Assembly (NCBI RefSeq): GCF_000152965.1
Contig: NZ_CH902583.1
Location: 3,663,694-3,727,693, forward strand
DNA length: 64,000 bases
Direction: 5' to 3'
DNA from: Roseobacter sp. MED193
Lineage (GTDB): Bacteria; Pseudomonadota; Alphaproteobacteria; Rhodobacterales; Rhodobacteraceae
A model generated the notes under the pieces. The model was not told where the DNA came from. It was given only the letters and a program-made list of their open reading frames with translations, and searched no databases. Below are positions 25,773 through 34,970 of the stretch, one piece after another. Numbering within the stretch: the stretch's first letter is position 1; every line of letters starts with the position of its first letter. Made by a program: the position numbers and the translations under genes.

Positions 25773-27233
25773 CTATGGGCTGGGGACCTGCGTTGCCAAT
25801 GACAGCAGATGGTCCAGGTCCATATGCTGCTCCAGATGATCTGCTAAGGCATCCAGCGTGTCATCGACGCTTTCTTCATACTCAGTAGAGCTGTCATAGC
25901 CGAGCCGGGCCAGATACGCTGCGCGAAAGCCATCCGCAGTGAAGAGCCCGTGCAGGTAGGATCCTAAGACCCGCCCATTAGGCGAGGCAGCACCTTCAAC
26001 CCGGTCACCAATTTTGAGCCAACCATGTTTGCAGCCGGGGCCAGTTGTGCGCCCCATGTGGATTTCGTAGCCTCGTACAGGCAGGCCTCCCTCAATACTC
26101 GTGGCTTCTGTGAGGGTGACGCGCTTGTCCTGTGACATCACTGTATCCACATCGAGCAGCCCCAGGCCGGGAACCTTGCCTGCGGCGCCCTCAACACCCA
26201 GGGGATCGTCAATGGTCTTGCCGAGCATCTGGTAGCCTCCGCAGAGCCCCAGCACATGGCCGCCGCGCCTGTGGTGAGCAAGGATATCGATATCCCAACC
26301 CTGGGCGCGTAGATAGGCGAGATCGCCAATTGTGGATTTGCTGCCTGGAATCAGGATCAGATCCGCATCTCCCGGCAGGGCCCGCCCTGGGGGAACGATT
26401 TCAACCGTCACCTCGGGTTCGGCAGCCAGTGGGTCTAGATCGTCAAAATTCGCCATGCGCTCCAATTGCGGCACAACCACCTTGCAGGCACCGCCCCGGC
26501 GCGAGGCGATATCCATCATGTCTTCGGCCGGCAGCTTCCAGGCCTCCCAGAACCAGGGAATCACCCCCAGCGAAGGCCAGCCCGTGCGTCGGGCAATATC
26601 ATCGCGCCCGGCATCAAACAGGCTGACATCACCCCGAAATCGGTTCACTGCAAAGCCGACAATCCGTTCCAGATCTTGCGAATCCAACACCGCCTGAGTG
26701 CCAACAAGCTGGGCGATGACGCCGCCACGGTGGATATCACCCACCAGCACCACAGGGGCCTGAACCGCGCAGGCAAAGCCCATATTGGCGATGTCGCCCT
26801 TGCGCAGGTTGGTCTCTGCCGGAGATCCTGCGCCTTCGATCAGGATCAGGTCCATGCCCTGCGCCAGCCGGTGATAGCTGTCCAGTGCGGCCTCCATCAA
26901 TCCGGTCTTGTCACGCATGAAGGATCCAGCGGCCTGGGTGCCGCGCCGCTTGCCCTGGACAATGACCTGGGCGCCAGTATCTGTTTCAGGTTTCAGCAGC
27001 ACCGGGTTCATATCCACATGGGGCGCCAAACCCGCCGCCCGGGCCTGCAGCGCCTGCGCTCGCCCGATTTCCCCGCCCTCCGGCGTAACCGCCGCATTGT
27101 TGGACATGTTTTGGGATTTAAAGGGGGCCACTTTCAATCCGCGACGTACAAAGGCCCGTGCCAGCCCAGCAACAAGCAGCGATTTCCCGACATTGCTGCC
27201 GGTGCCCTGGATCATCAGTGCGCGTGCCGTCAT
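25773..27233 (-). CDS. cobQ: Cobyric acid synthase
   Basis: The 486-residue glutamine amidotransferase performs four amidations of adenosylcobyrinic acid a,c-diamide in B12 synthesis. The N-terminal dethiobiotin-synthase-like ATPase has GTGSNVGKS at residues 10-18. The class I glutaminase domain has nucleophile Cys331 in [10 protein letters not shown] and His428 in SYLHGLF. Both domains are complete. No other B12 gene adjoins it, and I see no cobalamin riboswitch in the 244 bases upstream. It converges on the PopZ-like gene. Confidence 0.95.
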   Translation of the reverse strand: MTARALMIQGTGSNVGKSLLVAGLARAFVRRGLKVAPFKSQNMSNNAAVTPEGGEIGRAQALQARAAGLAPHVDMNPVLLKPETDTGAQVIVQGKRRGTQAAGSFMRDKTGLMEAALDSYHRLAQGMDLILIEGAGSPAETNLRKGDIANMGFACAVQAPVVLVGDIHRGGVIAQLVGTQAVLDSQDLERIVGFAVNRFRGDVSLFDAGRDDIARRTGWPSLGVIPWFWEAWKLPAEDMMDIASRRGGACKVVVPQLERMANFDDLDPLAAEPEVTVEIVPPGRALPGDADLILIPGSKSTIGDLAYLRAQGWDIDILAHHRRGGHVLGLCGGYQMLGKTIDDPLGVEGAAGKVPGLGLLDVDTVMSQDKRVTLTEATSIEGGLPVRGYEIHMGRTTGPGCKHGWLKIGDRVEGAASPNGRVLGSYLHGLFTADGFRAAYLARLGYDSSTEYEESVDDTLDALADHLEQHMDLDHLLSLATQVPSP

Positions 27234-27398
27234 GGCTCTCTCCTAAGCTGGCCTCTTCTTTCCTGCTTGATTGCCGATTGGTTTGGCAAGGAAAAGAGCT
27301 TTCTTGATCAGGTTAGTGAAATGGGTGGGCAGATCGTAGGAAAAACCGCCCCTGGAACGGCCATGTGCGACCTCCATCCTCTCTCTAGGCGAGAGAAC

Positions 27399-27428
27399 GA
27401 AAAAACGCGCCCCCCAGGACGCGCTTTT
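27399..27428 (-). terminator. Terminator of the DUF6280-like gene
   Basis: On the minus strand AAAAGCGCG and CGCGTTTTTT flank a G-rich loop and give a hairpin ending in six T. It begins 50 bases past the stop at 27478 and separates that gene from cobQ. Confidence 0.65.
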
Positions 27429-27477
27429 CTATAGATCTGTGATGATCTTGTTTGCCCTTTGGGCCCTTGGGTCAGCT

Positions 27478-27795
27478 TCAGGCAGCTTCGGCCTGAGCTG
27501 CGTTGCGCCGTTCGCTTTCTTCGCGCGACAGAGCAACAGAGGTGCGGACACCCCGACCAACAAAATCCATCAATCCACCAACAACCCGCTCATTTGGGTC
27601 AATGCCAGCGCAGCTTAGCACTTCGCGACCATCGCGTGAGCGTGCCCAGCGGGCAATCTGTTCGGGGCCGTTGCCATATTTTTTATCATCGGCAATGGCA
27701 TCATCCAACGCGGCCAACACCACAGCAGCAAAGAGCTTGCGCGCCCGATTGCCCTGTTCATTGTTGTATGCGGTGCCGTCAACGAAATCTCGCAT
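27478..27795 (-). CDS. DUF6280-like conserved protein
   Basis: The 105-residue soluble, helical protein starts MRDFVDGTAYNNEQGNRARK and contains LFAAVVLAALDDAIAD and RWARSRDGREVLSCAG. I recognise the sequence as a highly conserved Rhodobacteraceae type (DUF6280 by memory), with no known function. Ser-rich and charged C-terminal residues follow. The gene is divergent from efp, with a 218-base shared promoter region. It has its own terminator at 27399-27428, so it is monocistronic. GAAACGGG precedes the ATG as a weak ribosome site. Confidence 0.75.
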   Translation of the reverse strand: MRDFVDGTAYNNEQGNRARKLFAAVVLAALDDAIADDKKYGNGPEQIARWARSRDGREVLSCAGIDPNERVVGGLMDFVGRGVRTSVALSREESERRNAAQAEAA

Positions 27796-28013
27796 CCCGT
27801 TTCCTTTATTGTTCTTGCTATTGCAATTCTCGGCGTGGCGTTCCTTATGACGGAACTGTGACGATTCGGATAGCCTGTATATGCATAGCTTTCATGCAAA
27901 TTTTGCATAGCTTTAGCGCTGCAGCTACGAGATATCGTTGTCTTGCCAGCCGGGACCACGACAGATATAGGGTCGCTTAATATATCATCAACCTTCCCAG
28001 ATGGATTTTTCAG

Positions 28014-28577
28014 ATGCCCAAGATCAATGGTAACGAGATCCGCCCCGGCAATGTTCTGGAGCACAACGACGGTCTGTGGGCCGCAGTCAAGGTCGATCAC
28101 GTAAAGCCCGGTAAAGGTGGAGCCTTTGCTCAGGTGGAAATGCGCAACCTGCGCAATGGCTCCAAACTGAACGAACGTTTCCGCAGCGCCGACAAGGTAG
28201 AGCGCGTGCGTCTGGAGCAAAAAGACCAGCAGTTTCTCTATGAGAGCGACGGCATGTTGGTCTTTATGGACACCGAAACCTACGAGCAGATCGAACTGCC
28301 TGCTGAGCTGCTGGGGGACCGCCGTCCTTTCCTGCAGGATGGCATGACCATCGTAGTGGAATTCTATGAAGAAGAAGCGCTGAACGCCACTGTGCCGCAG
28401 AAGGTGATCTGCAAGATCGTCGAGACAGAGCCGGTGGTGAAGGGGCAGACTGCTGCAAACTCCTTTAAGCCGGCAATTTTGGACAATGGGGTCAAGGTGA
28501 TGGTGCCGCCCTTTGTTGGTCAAGACGAGATGATCGTGGTTAACACCGACACTATGGATTACTCCGAACGCGCCTGA
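28014..28577 (+). CDS. efp: Elongation factor P
   Basis: The 187-residue protein has the three beta-barrel domains of EF-P, including the loop PGKGGAF at residues 32-38 with the modifiable Lys34, and the C-terminal signature [22 protein letters not shown] enters the E site and rescues ribosomes stalled at proline runs. Lys34 in this context is the type modified by EpmA (beta-lysine); no epmA or epmB is in the window. A clear intrinsic terminator follows at 28597. Confidence 0.97.
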   Translation: MPKINGNEIRPGNVLEHNDGLWAAVKVDHVKPGKGGAFAQVEMRNLRNGSKLNERFRSADKVERVRLEQKDQQFLYESDGMLVFMDTETYEQIELPAELLGDRRPFLQDGMTIVVEFYEEEALNATVPQKVICKIVETEPVVKGQTAANSFKPAILDNGVKVMVPPFVGQDEMIVVNTDTMDYSERA

Positions 28578-28596
28578 TCCTGGGTCCGCCGAATTA

Positions 28597-28639
28597 AAAA
28601 CCCTCGCTTGCCCCTGGGGCGTGCGGGGGTTTCTTTTTT
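28597..28639 (+). terminator. Intrinsic terminator after efp
   Basis: An interrupted stem pairs AAACCC, CGC and GCCC (28598-28613) with GGGC, GCG and GGGTTT (28617-28632), and is followed by CTTTTTTC. It begins 20 bases after the efp stop. Confidence 0.85.
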
Positions 28640-28785
28640 CTCGCTGAGAGCCGGGGCTTGAAACGCGGGTGACGCTGTGACCCTTCAGCCGGACGCGACG
28701 CAGCGGTGACGCAGGAGGGCTGCTCTGCCTGCACTGCGCGCAGGGGGACTTCCATTGCCGATGATCATGCCTTCGCGGATTTGTT

Positions 28786-29373
28786 TTAGCTTGGGTCGGT
28801 GATTTCGATCTGAAAGCCACATTCATCCATCATCTTGCCATAGGCGGCAGTGAACCCCCTGAGCGAGGCCTGCATGATCGCCTGTCCTGGGCCGTAGGGT
28901 TGGACCGTGCGAATGTCGATGGTTTGACCGGCCTTCATCCAGCGCAGCATATTGGGCGTATCCTGCCAGCGCGGCGCTGCCTCGGCATGGGCAAAGCCAT
29001 CTGCGTCCAAGTAGCCATTTGCGATGCCATAAAAGGCTGCCTGTTGGTCAAAGACAAAGCCCACGGCCTGGCCGTTTTGGACCAGGGTTGAGTGCCCGCG
29101 GATTGCCGATTCGTATAGCGTTGGTGCCGGATAGTCAGAGGGTGGGCCTGCATCAAGATCATAGACCGACAGGCGCAGTGAGGGCTCGCCATCGCCACCG
29201 GTCAAGGCCGTGCAGGTCCGGCTGGTGTGTTCTGTTGTCTCTTGGACCTCGACAAAGACCCGCCAATCGCCAAATTCCCAATACTGGGCCGTGGCAGGTA
29301 GGGCAGGCAGGAAGGTCAGGGCGAGGGCAAGGCAGCTACGGTGTATATGAGCTCCGGAAATATGTGTGTGCAT
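28786..29373 (-). CDS. Exported protein, possibly IalB-like
   Basis: From ATG 29373 the product is 195 residues, with a signal peptide (hydrophobic LALALTFLPALPATAQ, about residues 14-29). The mature part begins WEFGDWRVFVEV, reminiscent of the FGDW opening of invasion-associated-locus-B proteins, and has Cys in SRTCTALTGG and DECGFQ that could form a disulfide. Further similarity to IalB is weak, so the family is uncertain. The in-frame start at 29448 adds a non-signal extension and is rejected. It converges on efp and lies downstream of ygfZ on the same strand. Confidence 0.6.
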   Translation of the reverse strand: MHTHISGAHIHRSCLALALTFLPALPATAQYWEFGDWRVFVEVQETTEHTSRTCTALTGGDGEPSLRLSVYDLDAGPPSDYPAPTLYESAIRGHSTLVQNGQAVGFVFDQQAAFYGIANGYLDADGFAHAEAAPRWQDTPNMLRWMKAGQTIDIRTVQPYGPGQAIMQASLRGFTAAYGKMMDECGFQIEITDPS

Positions 29374-29496
29374 GGGGTCCGTTCTGTCCTTTGGTTCGCA
29401 AGAAGAGACATTTAGTGTGGCACAGAGTTCCCTGCAAAGTTGCAACAAAATGATAACGCTGGCAAAAATTCGGCGCCGTCGCGGGGCTTTCGCCAG

Positions 29497-30231
29497 TTAT
29501 GGCTGCCAGTTCAACTTGGCGTCACCGGCCGTCATTTCACCCTTTGCGCGATCAAAGCGCAGGTAGGCAATTGCTTGCCCGTTGGATTGGGTGAAAACTG
29601 TGCCGACGGCCTTACCACCAGCGGTGATTTCGCTGCCCACCGGGGCGGAGCCGGTGATCTCGACCACGCGCAGGCCTTTGCGTAGCTCGGTTTTGTGTTT
29701 CATGCGGGCGGTCACCTCTTGGCCCACATAGCAGCCCTTGCGGAAATCCACCCCGTTGAGAGCCTCAAAGCCAGACTCAAGGATATAGCTGTCGGGTCCT
29801 AGTTCGATGCCACTGCGCGGGATGCAGTGGGCGACGTGCAGCGCGTCCCAATCGCTCTCATCTGCGCCGACTTCCGAGCCGATCAGCCGCCAACCCAGTT
29901 CCGCATGGCGAGGATCCGCCAGGGCACCAGCTGGGGCGGCGCCGGTGCCACGCTTTACCTTCAGGTCCGTCTCGGTGATCTCTACCTTGGCACGCAGGCG
30001 ATACATAGTCAGTCGTTTCATCAGGGCCTCAGCCTGGTCGGCATCCGCATCCAACAAAATGTCCTCACCATCCGCTGCCAGAAAGAAATCAGCGAGATAT
30101 TTGCCCTGGGGCGTTAGCAGGGCGGCATAGACCAGGCCCTGGTCGATCTTATTGACGTCACTGGTGATTAGCCCTTGCAGGAAATCGCGGGCGTCAGCCC
30201 CGGATAGGCGAAGGATCTTGCGCGGGCGCAT
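29497..30231 (-). CDS. ygfZ: YgfZ/GcvT-domain folate-binding protein
   Basis: The 244-residue protein shows the signature KGCYVGQEVTAR near the middle, in which the Cys is the conserved YgfZ cysteine, and an N-terminal GcvT-like domain (LRLSGADARDFLQGLITSDV). YgfZ proteins bind folate and help assemble or repair certain Fe-S enzymes such as MiaB. GGAG eight bases upstream selects ATG 30231 over the in-frame ATG at 30297. It is divergent from the glycosyltransferase gene. Confidence 0.9.
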   Translation of the reverse strand: MRPRKILRLSGADARDFLQGLITSDVNKIDQGLVYAALLTPQGKYLADFFLAADGEDILLDADADQAEALMKRLTMYRLRAKVEITETDLKVKRGTGAAPAGALADPRHAELGWRLIGSEVGADESDWDALHVAHCIPRSGIELGPDSYILESGFEALNGVDFRKGCYVGQEVTARMKHKTELRKGLRVVEITGSAPVGSEITAGGKAVGTVFTQSNGQAIAYLRFDRAKGEMTAGDAKLNWQP

Positions 30232-30368
30232 GGCGAATTCTCCAAAGGGGCCCGCGCGATCTAGGCTACGGGCAATGATATGATCTGGCGGGGTCACCCA
30301 ATGGGGGCGTGGCCAAGCCTGTCAGTAGTGATATAGGAACGAAATCCGAGTTGAACCAGGAAAACACC

Positions 30369-31049
30369 ATGCCCGCGCCAATTTCTGTTGTGATCCCAAC
30401 CCTGAATTCCGCGGCCGAGCTGTCGGGCAGTCTGGGCGCGCTGATGGAGGGGCTGGCTGAAGGGCTTATCCGTGAGGTGGTGATCAGCGATGGTGGTTCG
30501 ACGGATAAGACGCTGGAGCTGGCGGAGGAAGCTGGAGCTGAACTGGCGGCGGGCGCACCCTCGCGTGGTGGGCAGCTGCGGCGTGGCTGTGCTTTGGCGC
30601 GGGGAGAGTGGATCCTGGTGCTGCATGCGGACACGCAGCTGGCCCCTGGCTGGGCTTCAGTGGTTGCGGCGCATATTCAGGAGGAGGAGGCGACCCCCGC
30701 CTATTTCCAACTTCGATTTCGCGCCAAAGGGGTGGCACCGGCACTGGTTGCCGGATGGGCAAACCTGCGGGCGCGGCTCTTTGGGCTGCCCTATGGCGAT
30801 CAGGGGCTGTTGGTCCCATGCGCGGCCTATGTCGCGGCGGGAGGGTTTCCGGATCAGCCCTTGATGGAGGATGTGGCGCTGGTGCGTCGCCTGACATCTT
30901 TGACGCCACTGCCTGTGGCGGCCCTGACCAGTGCGGCGCGCTACCAGCGTGACGGCTGGTGGCGTTGTGGCACGCGCAATCTGCGGATCCTTTTGCGCTA
31001 TTTCCTTGGCGCAGATCCGCAGAAACTGGCGCGGGACTATCAAAAATAG
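30369..31049 (+). CDS. Family 2 glycosyltransferase
   Basis: The 226-residue GT-A enzyme starts MPAPISVVIPTLNSAAEL and has the donor-site ISDGGSTDKT, the DxD-like VLHADT, and MEDVALVRRL (an ED acceptor motif). Its short length and GDQGLLVP segment match the TIGR04283-type glycosyltransferases associated with arsenosugar-like or small-molecule glycosylation. No partner genes are adjacent, so the product is unknown. ATG 30369 is preferred over 30309 because it opens directly on the first beta strand. Confidence 0.85.
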   Translation: MPAPISVVIPTLNSAAELSGSLGALMEGLAEGLIREVVISDGGSTDKTLELAEEAGAELAAGAPSRGGQLRRGCALARGEWILVLHADTQLAPGWASVVAAHIQEEEATPAYFQLRFRAKGVAPALVAGWANLRARLFGLPYGDQGLLVPCAAYVAAGGFPDQPLMEDVALVRRLTSLTPLPVAALTSAARYQRDGWWRCGTRNLRILLRYFLGADPQKLARDYQK

Positions 31050-31111
31050 CGCAAGGCCAAGACAGGGCACCCGTACTAGGTATCGGGGGCACTTGTCTCA
31101 CAGTGGGGTTT

Positions 31112-32995
31112 TCAGCCTAAGAGCCGCGTGAACAGGCGCCGGAACCAGCCGTTGGGTGCGGATTGTTCCGAGGTTACTGTAGTGGGGATCTGTGCTGCAA
31201 TGCCTTTGGGATCCAACAAAGTTTTGCCATCTTGAAACTGCAACCGGTAGAGGTCGGCATAGATACCGCCGCGTTCCAGCAACTCGTCGTGGGTGCCCTG
31301 ATCGGCAACCTGGCCTCGTTCCATCACGATGATCTTGTCGGCGTTACGCACAGTGGAAAGACGGTGGGCGATGACCAGCGTGGTGCGCCCCCCGGCAAGG
31401 CTGTCCAGAGCCTGCTGCACCACCTTTTCAGACTGCGCATCCAGCGCTGAGGTGGCTTCATCCAGCAAGAGCACTGGCGTGTCGCGCAGCAGCGCACGCG
31501 CAATCACCACCCGCTGACGCTGTCCACCGGAAAGCGCCGAGCCACGCGGGCCTACCAGCGTGTCCAGACCATCGGGCAGCTTTTCCAGGAAGTCCGCCAC
31601 ATGGGAGGCCTTAAGCGCTTTTTGCAGGTCTTCGTCGCTGACGTTCTTGCGCCCCAAAACGATGTTCTCACGCAGGGTCTCGTCAAACAGCAGGCCTTCC
31701 TGGGTCACGACTGAGAATAGCCCACGCAGGTCCTCGGTGGCGAGATCGGCCACGCTGGTGTCATTGATCTGCACTGCGCCCGATTGTGGATCCACCATGC
31801 GAGTCAGCAAGTTGAATATAGTAGATTTCCCGGCACCGGAGGCCCCCACCAGGGCCGTGGTCTTGCCCGCTTCGGCGTCGAGCGTGAGGTTACGCAAGAT
31901 TTCCGCTTCGCCGTAATTCAGGTTGACATCTTTCAGGTGAATGCTTGGCAGGCCTTTCGGGGCGGGTTTGGGATTGTCAGGAGAGGTTAGCAAGATTGGC
32001 GCATCCATCAGCGCCTTGATCCGTTCAAGAGCAGCTGCGGCGGCTTGCCAGATGCCAGAGATATTGGCCAGGCGACGCATCGGCTCGAAGGAAAGGCCAA
32101 TGGAGGTGAAGAAACTCATGAATTGGCCAACGGATTTTTCGCCGGCAATGATTTCGGAGCCGCCATAAAGCAGAACTGCCATGAACCCGACGCCTGCCAT
32201 AATATCGGTCATGCCAGAAATCGCTGAGGTGCCAAAGGCGGATTTGACCTCGGCCCTGACAAACTGGTCCGTATGATTGGAGAACCGGCCCAGTTGGTAG
32301 TCTTCAAGCTTGTTCAGTTTGATTGGCACAATGCCATGAAAAATTTCATCCAGACGGGTGGCCAGTGTGGCGCCCAGGTCACGGGCTTGCGAGGCCTTGC
32401 GGCGCACATATTTTTGCAACAGCGAAATAGGCAGCAAGAGCCCTGGCACACCAATAAGCAGGATCAGGGTCCAGCGCCAGTCAATGCTGACGGCCACGCT
32501 CAACACGGCCACCAGCGCGACAATATCGCGGCCGGCGCCGGTGATCATCGCTTGCCATACAGCATTGATCGCGCCGACATCGCTTTGCACGCGTTGCAAC
32601 AAAAGGCCTGGCGCATGGGTCTGGTGAAAGGCTGGGTCCTGACGGATGAGACGGGCCAACATGTCCTTGCGCAGGCGCGCTGCCGAACTCTGCGAAACCT
32701 TGCTCAGGAGCACTTTCTGGGTGACGCTGGAGATACCGCGCATTGAAAAGATTCCCAGAAAGGCAAGGCTGACCCAGAACAAAGCATCTGTGTTGCCCGC
32801 TACAAATACCAGATCAAACATGGGCTGCATCATGTAGCCGAGCGCCCCCATGGTGGCACCCTCGATCAACATAAAGATCACGGCGATGCCCAAAAGTCCC
32901 ATGTATTGCCGAAGATAACCGCGCCAGAGCCAGCCGATCAGCTCGCGCGAGGAGGTGTATTCCTGCGCGCTGGACGGGGTGTGTTCATTGCTCAT
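31112..32995 (-). CDS. MsbA-like ABC exporter (half-transporter)
   Basis: The protein is about 627 residues from ATG 32995. The N-terminal exporter membrane domain has six predicted helices (about residues 30-320). The nucleotide-binding domain has Walker A GASGAGKS (384-391), signature LSGGQ (488-492), Walker B VLLLDE (508-513) and H-loop IAHRLS. The NBD and fold match lipid-A and peptide exporters such as MsbA. As a homodimer it would flip a hydrophobic substrate, but the substrate cannot be read. It converges on the glycosyltransferase gene, with about 60 bases between them. An alternative start at 33031 exists. Confidence 0.9.
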   Translation of the reverse strand: MSNEHTPSSAQEYTSSRELIGWLWRGYLRQYMGLLGIAVIFMLIEGATMGALGYMMQPMFDLVFVAGNTDALFWVSLAFLGIFSMRGISSVTQKVLLSKVSQSSAARLRKDMLARLIRQDPAFHQTHAPGLLLQRVQSDVGAINAVWQAMITGAGRDIVALVAVLSVAVSIDWRWTLILLIGVPGLLLPISLLQKYVRRKASQARDLGATLATRLDEIFHGIVPIKLNKLEDYQLGRFSNHTDQFVRAEVKSAFGTSAISGMTDIMAGVGFMAVLLYGGSEIIAGEKSVGQFMSFFTSIGLSFEPMRRLANISGIWQAAAAALERIKALMDAPILLTSPDNPKPAPKGLPSIHLKDVNLNYGEAEILRNLTLDAEAGKTTALVGASGAGKSTIFNLLTRMVDPQSGAVQINDTSVADLATEDLRGLFSVVTQEGLLFDETLRENIVLGRKNVSDEDLQKALKASHVADFLEKLPDGLDTLVGPRGSALSGGQRQRVVIARALLRDTPVLLLDEATSALDAQSEKVVQQALDSLAGGRTTLVIAHRLSTVRNADKIIVMERGQVADQGTHDELLERGGIYADLYRLQFQDGKTLLDPKGIAAQIPTTVTSEQSAPNGWFRRLFTRLLG

Positions 32996-33174
32996 GATGG
33001 GACTGCCCGGCTGGAGAGTGTCGAAACTCAAATGTCATCTGGCGCCTTCTCGTGTCTTGATCGGGCCATTTAAGCAGCTCATGGCCGGGGTGCAAGCGTT
33101 GTGCATCTCTTCTGCCCGACCGCTCCCCCGGCGTTGAGAGCTAACTTAGGGCTGCGAATAGAGGTTTTCCAAGA

Positions 33175-33202
33175 TTGACCTCAGCAAAGCACAGGCTAGG
33201 GT
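33175..33202 (+). promoter_or_regulatory. Candidate promoter of the class V aminotransferase
   Basis: TTGACC (33175-33180) and TAGGGT (33197-33202) are spaced by 16 bases, placing a start site about 55 bases before the ATG at 33268. The -10 element is a poor match, so this is a pattern call only. Confidence 0.3.
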
Positions 33203-33267
33203 TGCCGTGAATTCACCTGGTCGCGGCCCGCTAAGAGCAGGTCTCGATCCCATTTGGGACAGATAAG

Positions 33268-34500
33268 ATGCGTACAATCTCAAACCCATCGGGCGGGCGG
33301 CCCTATTTGGCAATTCCAGGACCATCGGTGATTCCGGATCCGGTACTGCAGGCGATGCATCGACCCTCCCCCAATATCTATGCGGGAGAGCTGTTGACCT
33401 TGACGGACAGTCTGGTCCCGGACCTCAAGGCCGTGGCAGGAACCGCTCATTTTGTGGCGATCTATATCTCCAATGGTCATGGGGCCTGGGAAGCGGCGCT
33501 GATGAATACGCTGCAACCGGGCGATAAGGTACTGGTCCCGGCCTCTGGGCGCTTTGCCATTGGCTGGTCAGAAATGGCCGCAGCTTTGGGGATTGAGGTC
33601 GAGCTGATTGATTTTGGCACGGCCGCAGCCTGGGACCTGAACAGGGTGGCTGAGCGCTTGGTGGCGGACAAGGCCCACGAGATCAAAGCGGTGCTGGGGG
33701 TGCATGTGGATACTTCCAGCTCAATTCGCAACGATTTCTCGGCCCTGCGCACTGTGATGGACGAGGCAGGCCACCCTGCTTTGTTGATGGCGGATTGCAT
33801 TGCCTCGCTGGGCTGTGACCGTTTTGAAATGGACGCCTGGGGCGTCGATGTCATGGTGGCTGCCTGCCAAAAGGGGCTGATGACGCCAGCGGGGGTGAGC
33901 TTTGTCTTTTTCAACGACAAGGCGGCAGAAGCGCGGGCCTGTTTGCCCCGGATCAGCCGGTATTGGGATTGGCACCCACGCGCCAACCCGCAAGAGTTTT
34001 ATCAGTACTTTGGCGGCACGGCACCGACGCACCACCTATTCGGATTGCGGGCGGCTCTGGATCTGATCCACGCCGAGGGGCTGCCACAGGTCTGGGCCAG
34101 GCATGCACAATTGGCGCAGGCGATCTGGGCAGCCTGTGAGACCTGGGGGCAGATTGATGATCCCGAACAGGGGCTGCGGATGAACGTGACAGATCCGACC
34201 TTGCGCTCGCATGCGGTGACTGCCCTCCACCTGCCCACGCCGCGCGCCAGCGAGCTGCGCCAATGGCTGGAGCAGAATCTCGGCTTGACGCTAGGGATTG
34301 GTCTGGGACTGGCCCCTCCGGACAGTCCAGAATGGCATGGTCATTTCCGGCTGGGCCACATGGGCCATGTGAATGGCCAGATGATCATGGGGCTGCTGGG
34401 CGGTGTTGAGGCGGGGCTTCAGGCGCTCAAGATCCCGCATGGGAGCGGTGCGTTGAGTGCTGCGGCGCAGATTTTGGCGAGACCTAAGCCGCGAAAGTAG
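33268..34500 (+). CDS. Class V aminotransferase (alanine/serine-glyoxylate type)
   Basis: The 410-residue PLP enzyme begins with PYLAIPGPSVIPDPVL, the start of the alanine- or serine-glyoxylate aminotransferase branch. PLP-contacting elements are SNGHGAWEAAL, Asp176 in MADCIASLG and the Schiff-base Lys202 in AACQKGLMTPAG. It probably transfers an amino group from serine or alanine to glyoxylate, or a similar exchange. The last 20 residues (with ILARPKPRK) are a basic tail. It is divergent from the ABC transporter and has no operon partner. Confidence 0.88.
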   Translation: MRTISNPSGGRPYLAIPGPSVIPDPVLQAMHRPSPNIYAGELLTLTDSLVPDLKAVAGTAHFVAIYISNGHGAWEAALMNTLQPGDKVLVPASGRFAIGWSEMAAALGIEVELIDFGTAAAWDLNRVAERLVADKAHEIKAVLGVHVDTSSSIRNDFSALRTVMDEAGHPALLMADCIASLGCDRFEMDAWGVDVMVAACQKGLMTPAGVSFVFFNDKAAEARACLPRISRYWDWHPRANPQEFYQYFGGTAPTHHLFGLRAALDLIHAEGLPQVWARHAQLAQAIWAACETWGQIDDPEQGLRMNVTDPTLRSHAVTALHLPTPRASELRQWLEQNLGLTLGIGLGLAPPDSPEWHGHFRLGHMGHVNGQMIMGLLGGVEAGLQALKIPHGSGALSAAAQILARPKPRK

Positions 34501-34613
34501 GGCCGCGAGGGCGAGATCCCGAAGGTGTCTCATTCGCTTGGCGCGCCAGTGCCAGGGCGCCTAAGTGTTCTGCGCAGGCTTGTAGGGTCAAGGGGCGGAG
34601 GGCCGCGCGCCTT

Positions 34614-34841
34614 TCAGGTCTCTGGGTGCTGAAGATGATCCTCGAGGCGGTCAATGAGATGGTTCAGAAACAAGGCAAAAATCAACACCGGCACCATGCC
34701 AAACAGCATCCAGCCGGCAAAGAAGACCCACATTAGATTGAGCCCTACAAAAGAGAGCGCGGCAGCGAAGAGATCAATCGGTTCTTGTTGCTGCTCAGAG
34801 TCGGTCTGCTGCGCATTTCTATTCTTGTCATCATAGTCCAT
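34614..34841 (-). CDS. Small membrane protein, function unknown
   Basis: The 75-residue protein has a hydrophilic N-terminal quarter (MDYDDKNRNAQQTDSE), then hydrophobic segments at about 25-45 (LFAAALSFVGLNLMWVFFAG) and 46-60, and a charged C terminus. I do not recognise a named family; a similar layout occurs in small Rhodobacterales membrane proteins. AGGAGG-like CAGGAGGCCTCGC lies before the ATG on the minus strand and supports translation. It lies downstream of the histidinol-phosphate-type aminotransferase on the same strand, 129 bases away. Confidence 0.65.
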   Translation of the reverse strand: MDYDDKNRNAQQTDSEQQQEPIDLFAAALSFVGLNLMWVFFAGWMLFGMVPVLIFALFLNHLIDRLEDHLQHPET

Positions 34842-34970
34842 AGCGAGGCCTCCTGGGTGTCTACCCTAAGAAGCTAGCGCGTGAGGGATGAAAGTCCGGT
34901 AAAACGCCCACGAATTCTGTGATGCGCCCAGGATTGGGGCGTTTGCAGGCCGTGCAGGCGTGGGGCCGCG

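Noticed and set aside
27234-27477. Cobalamin riboswitch upstream of cobQ
   Set aside because: The interval was read for the B12-box (GCCACTG-like) core and none was found.
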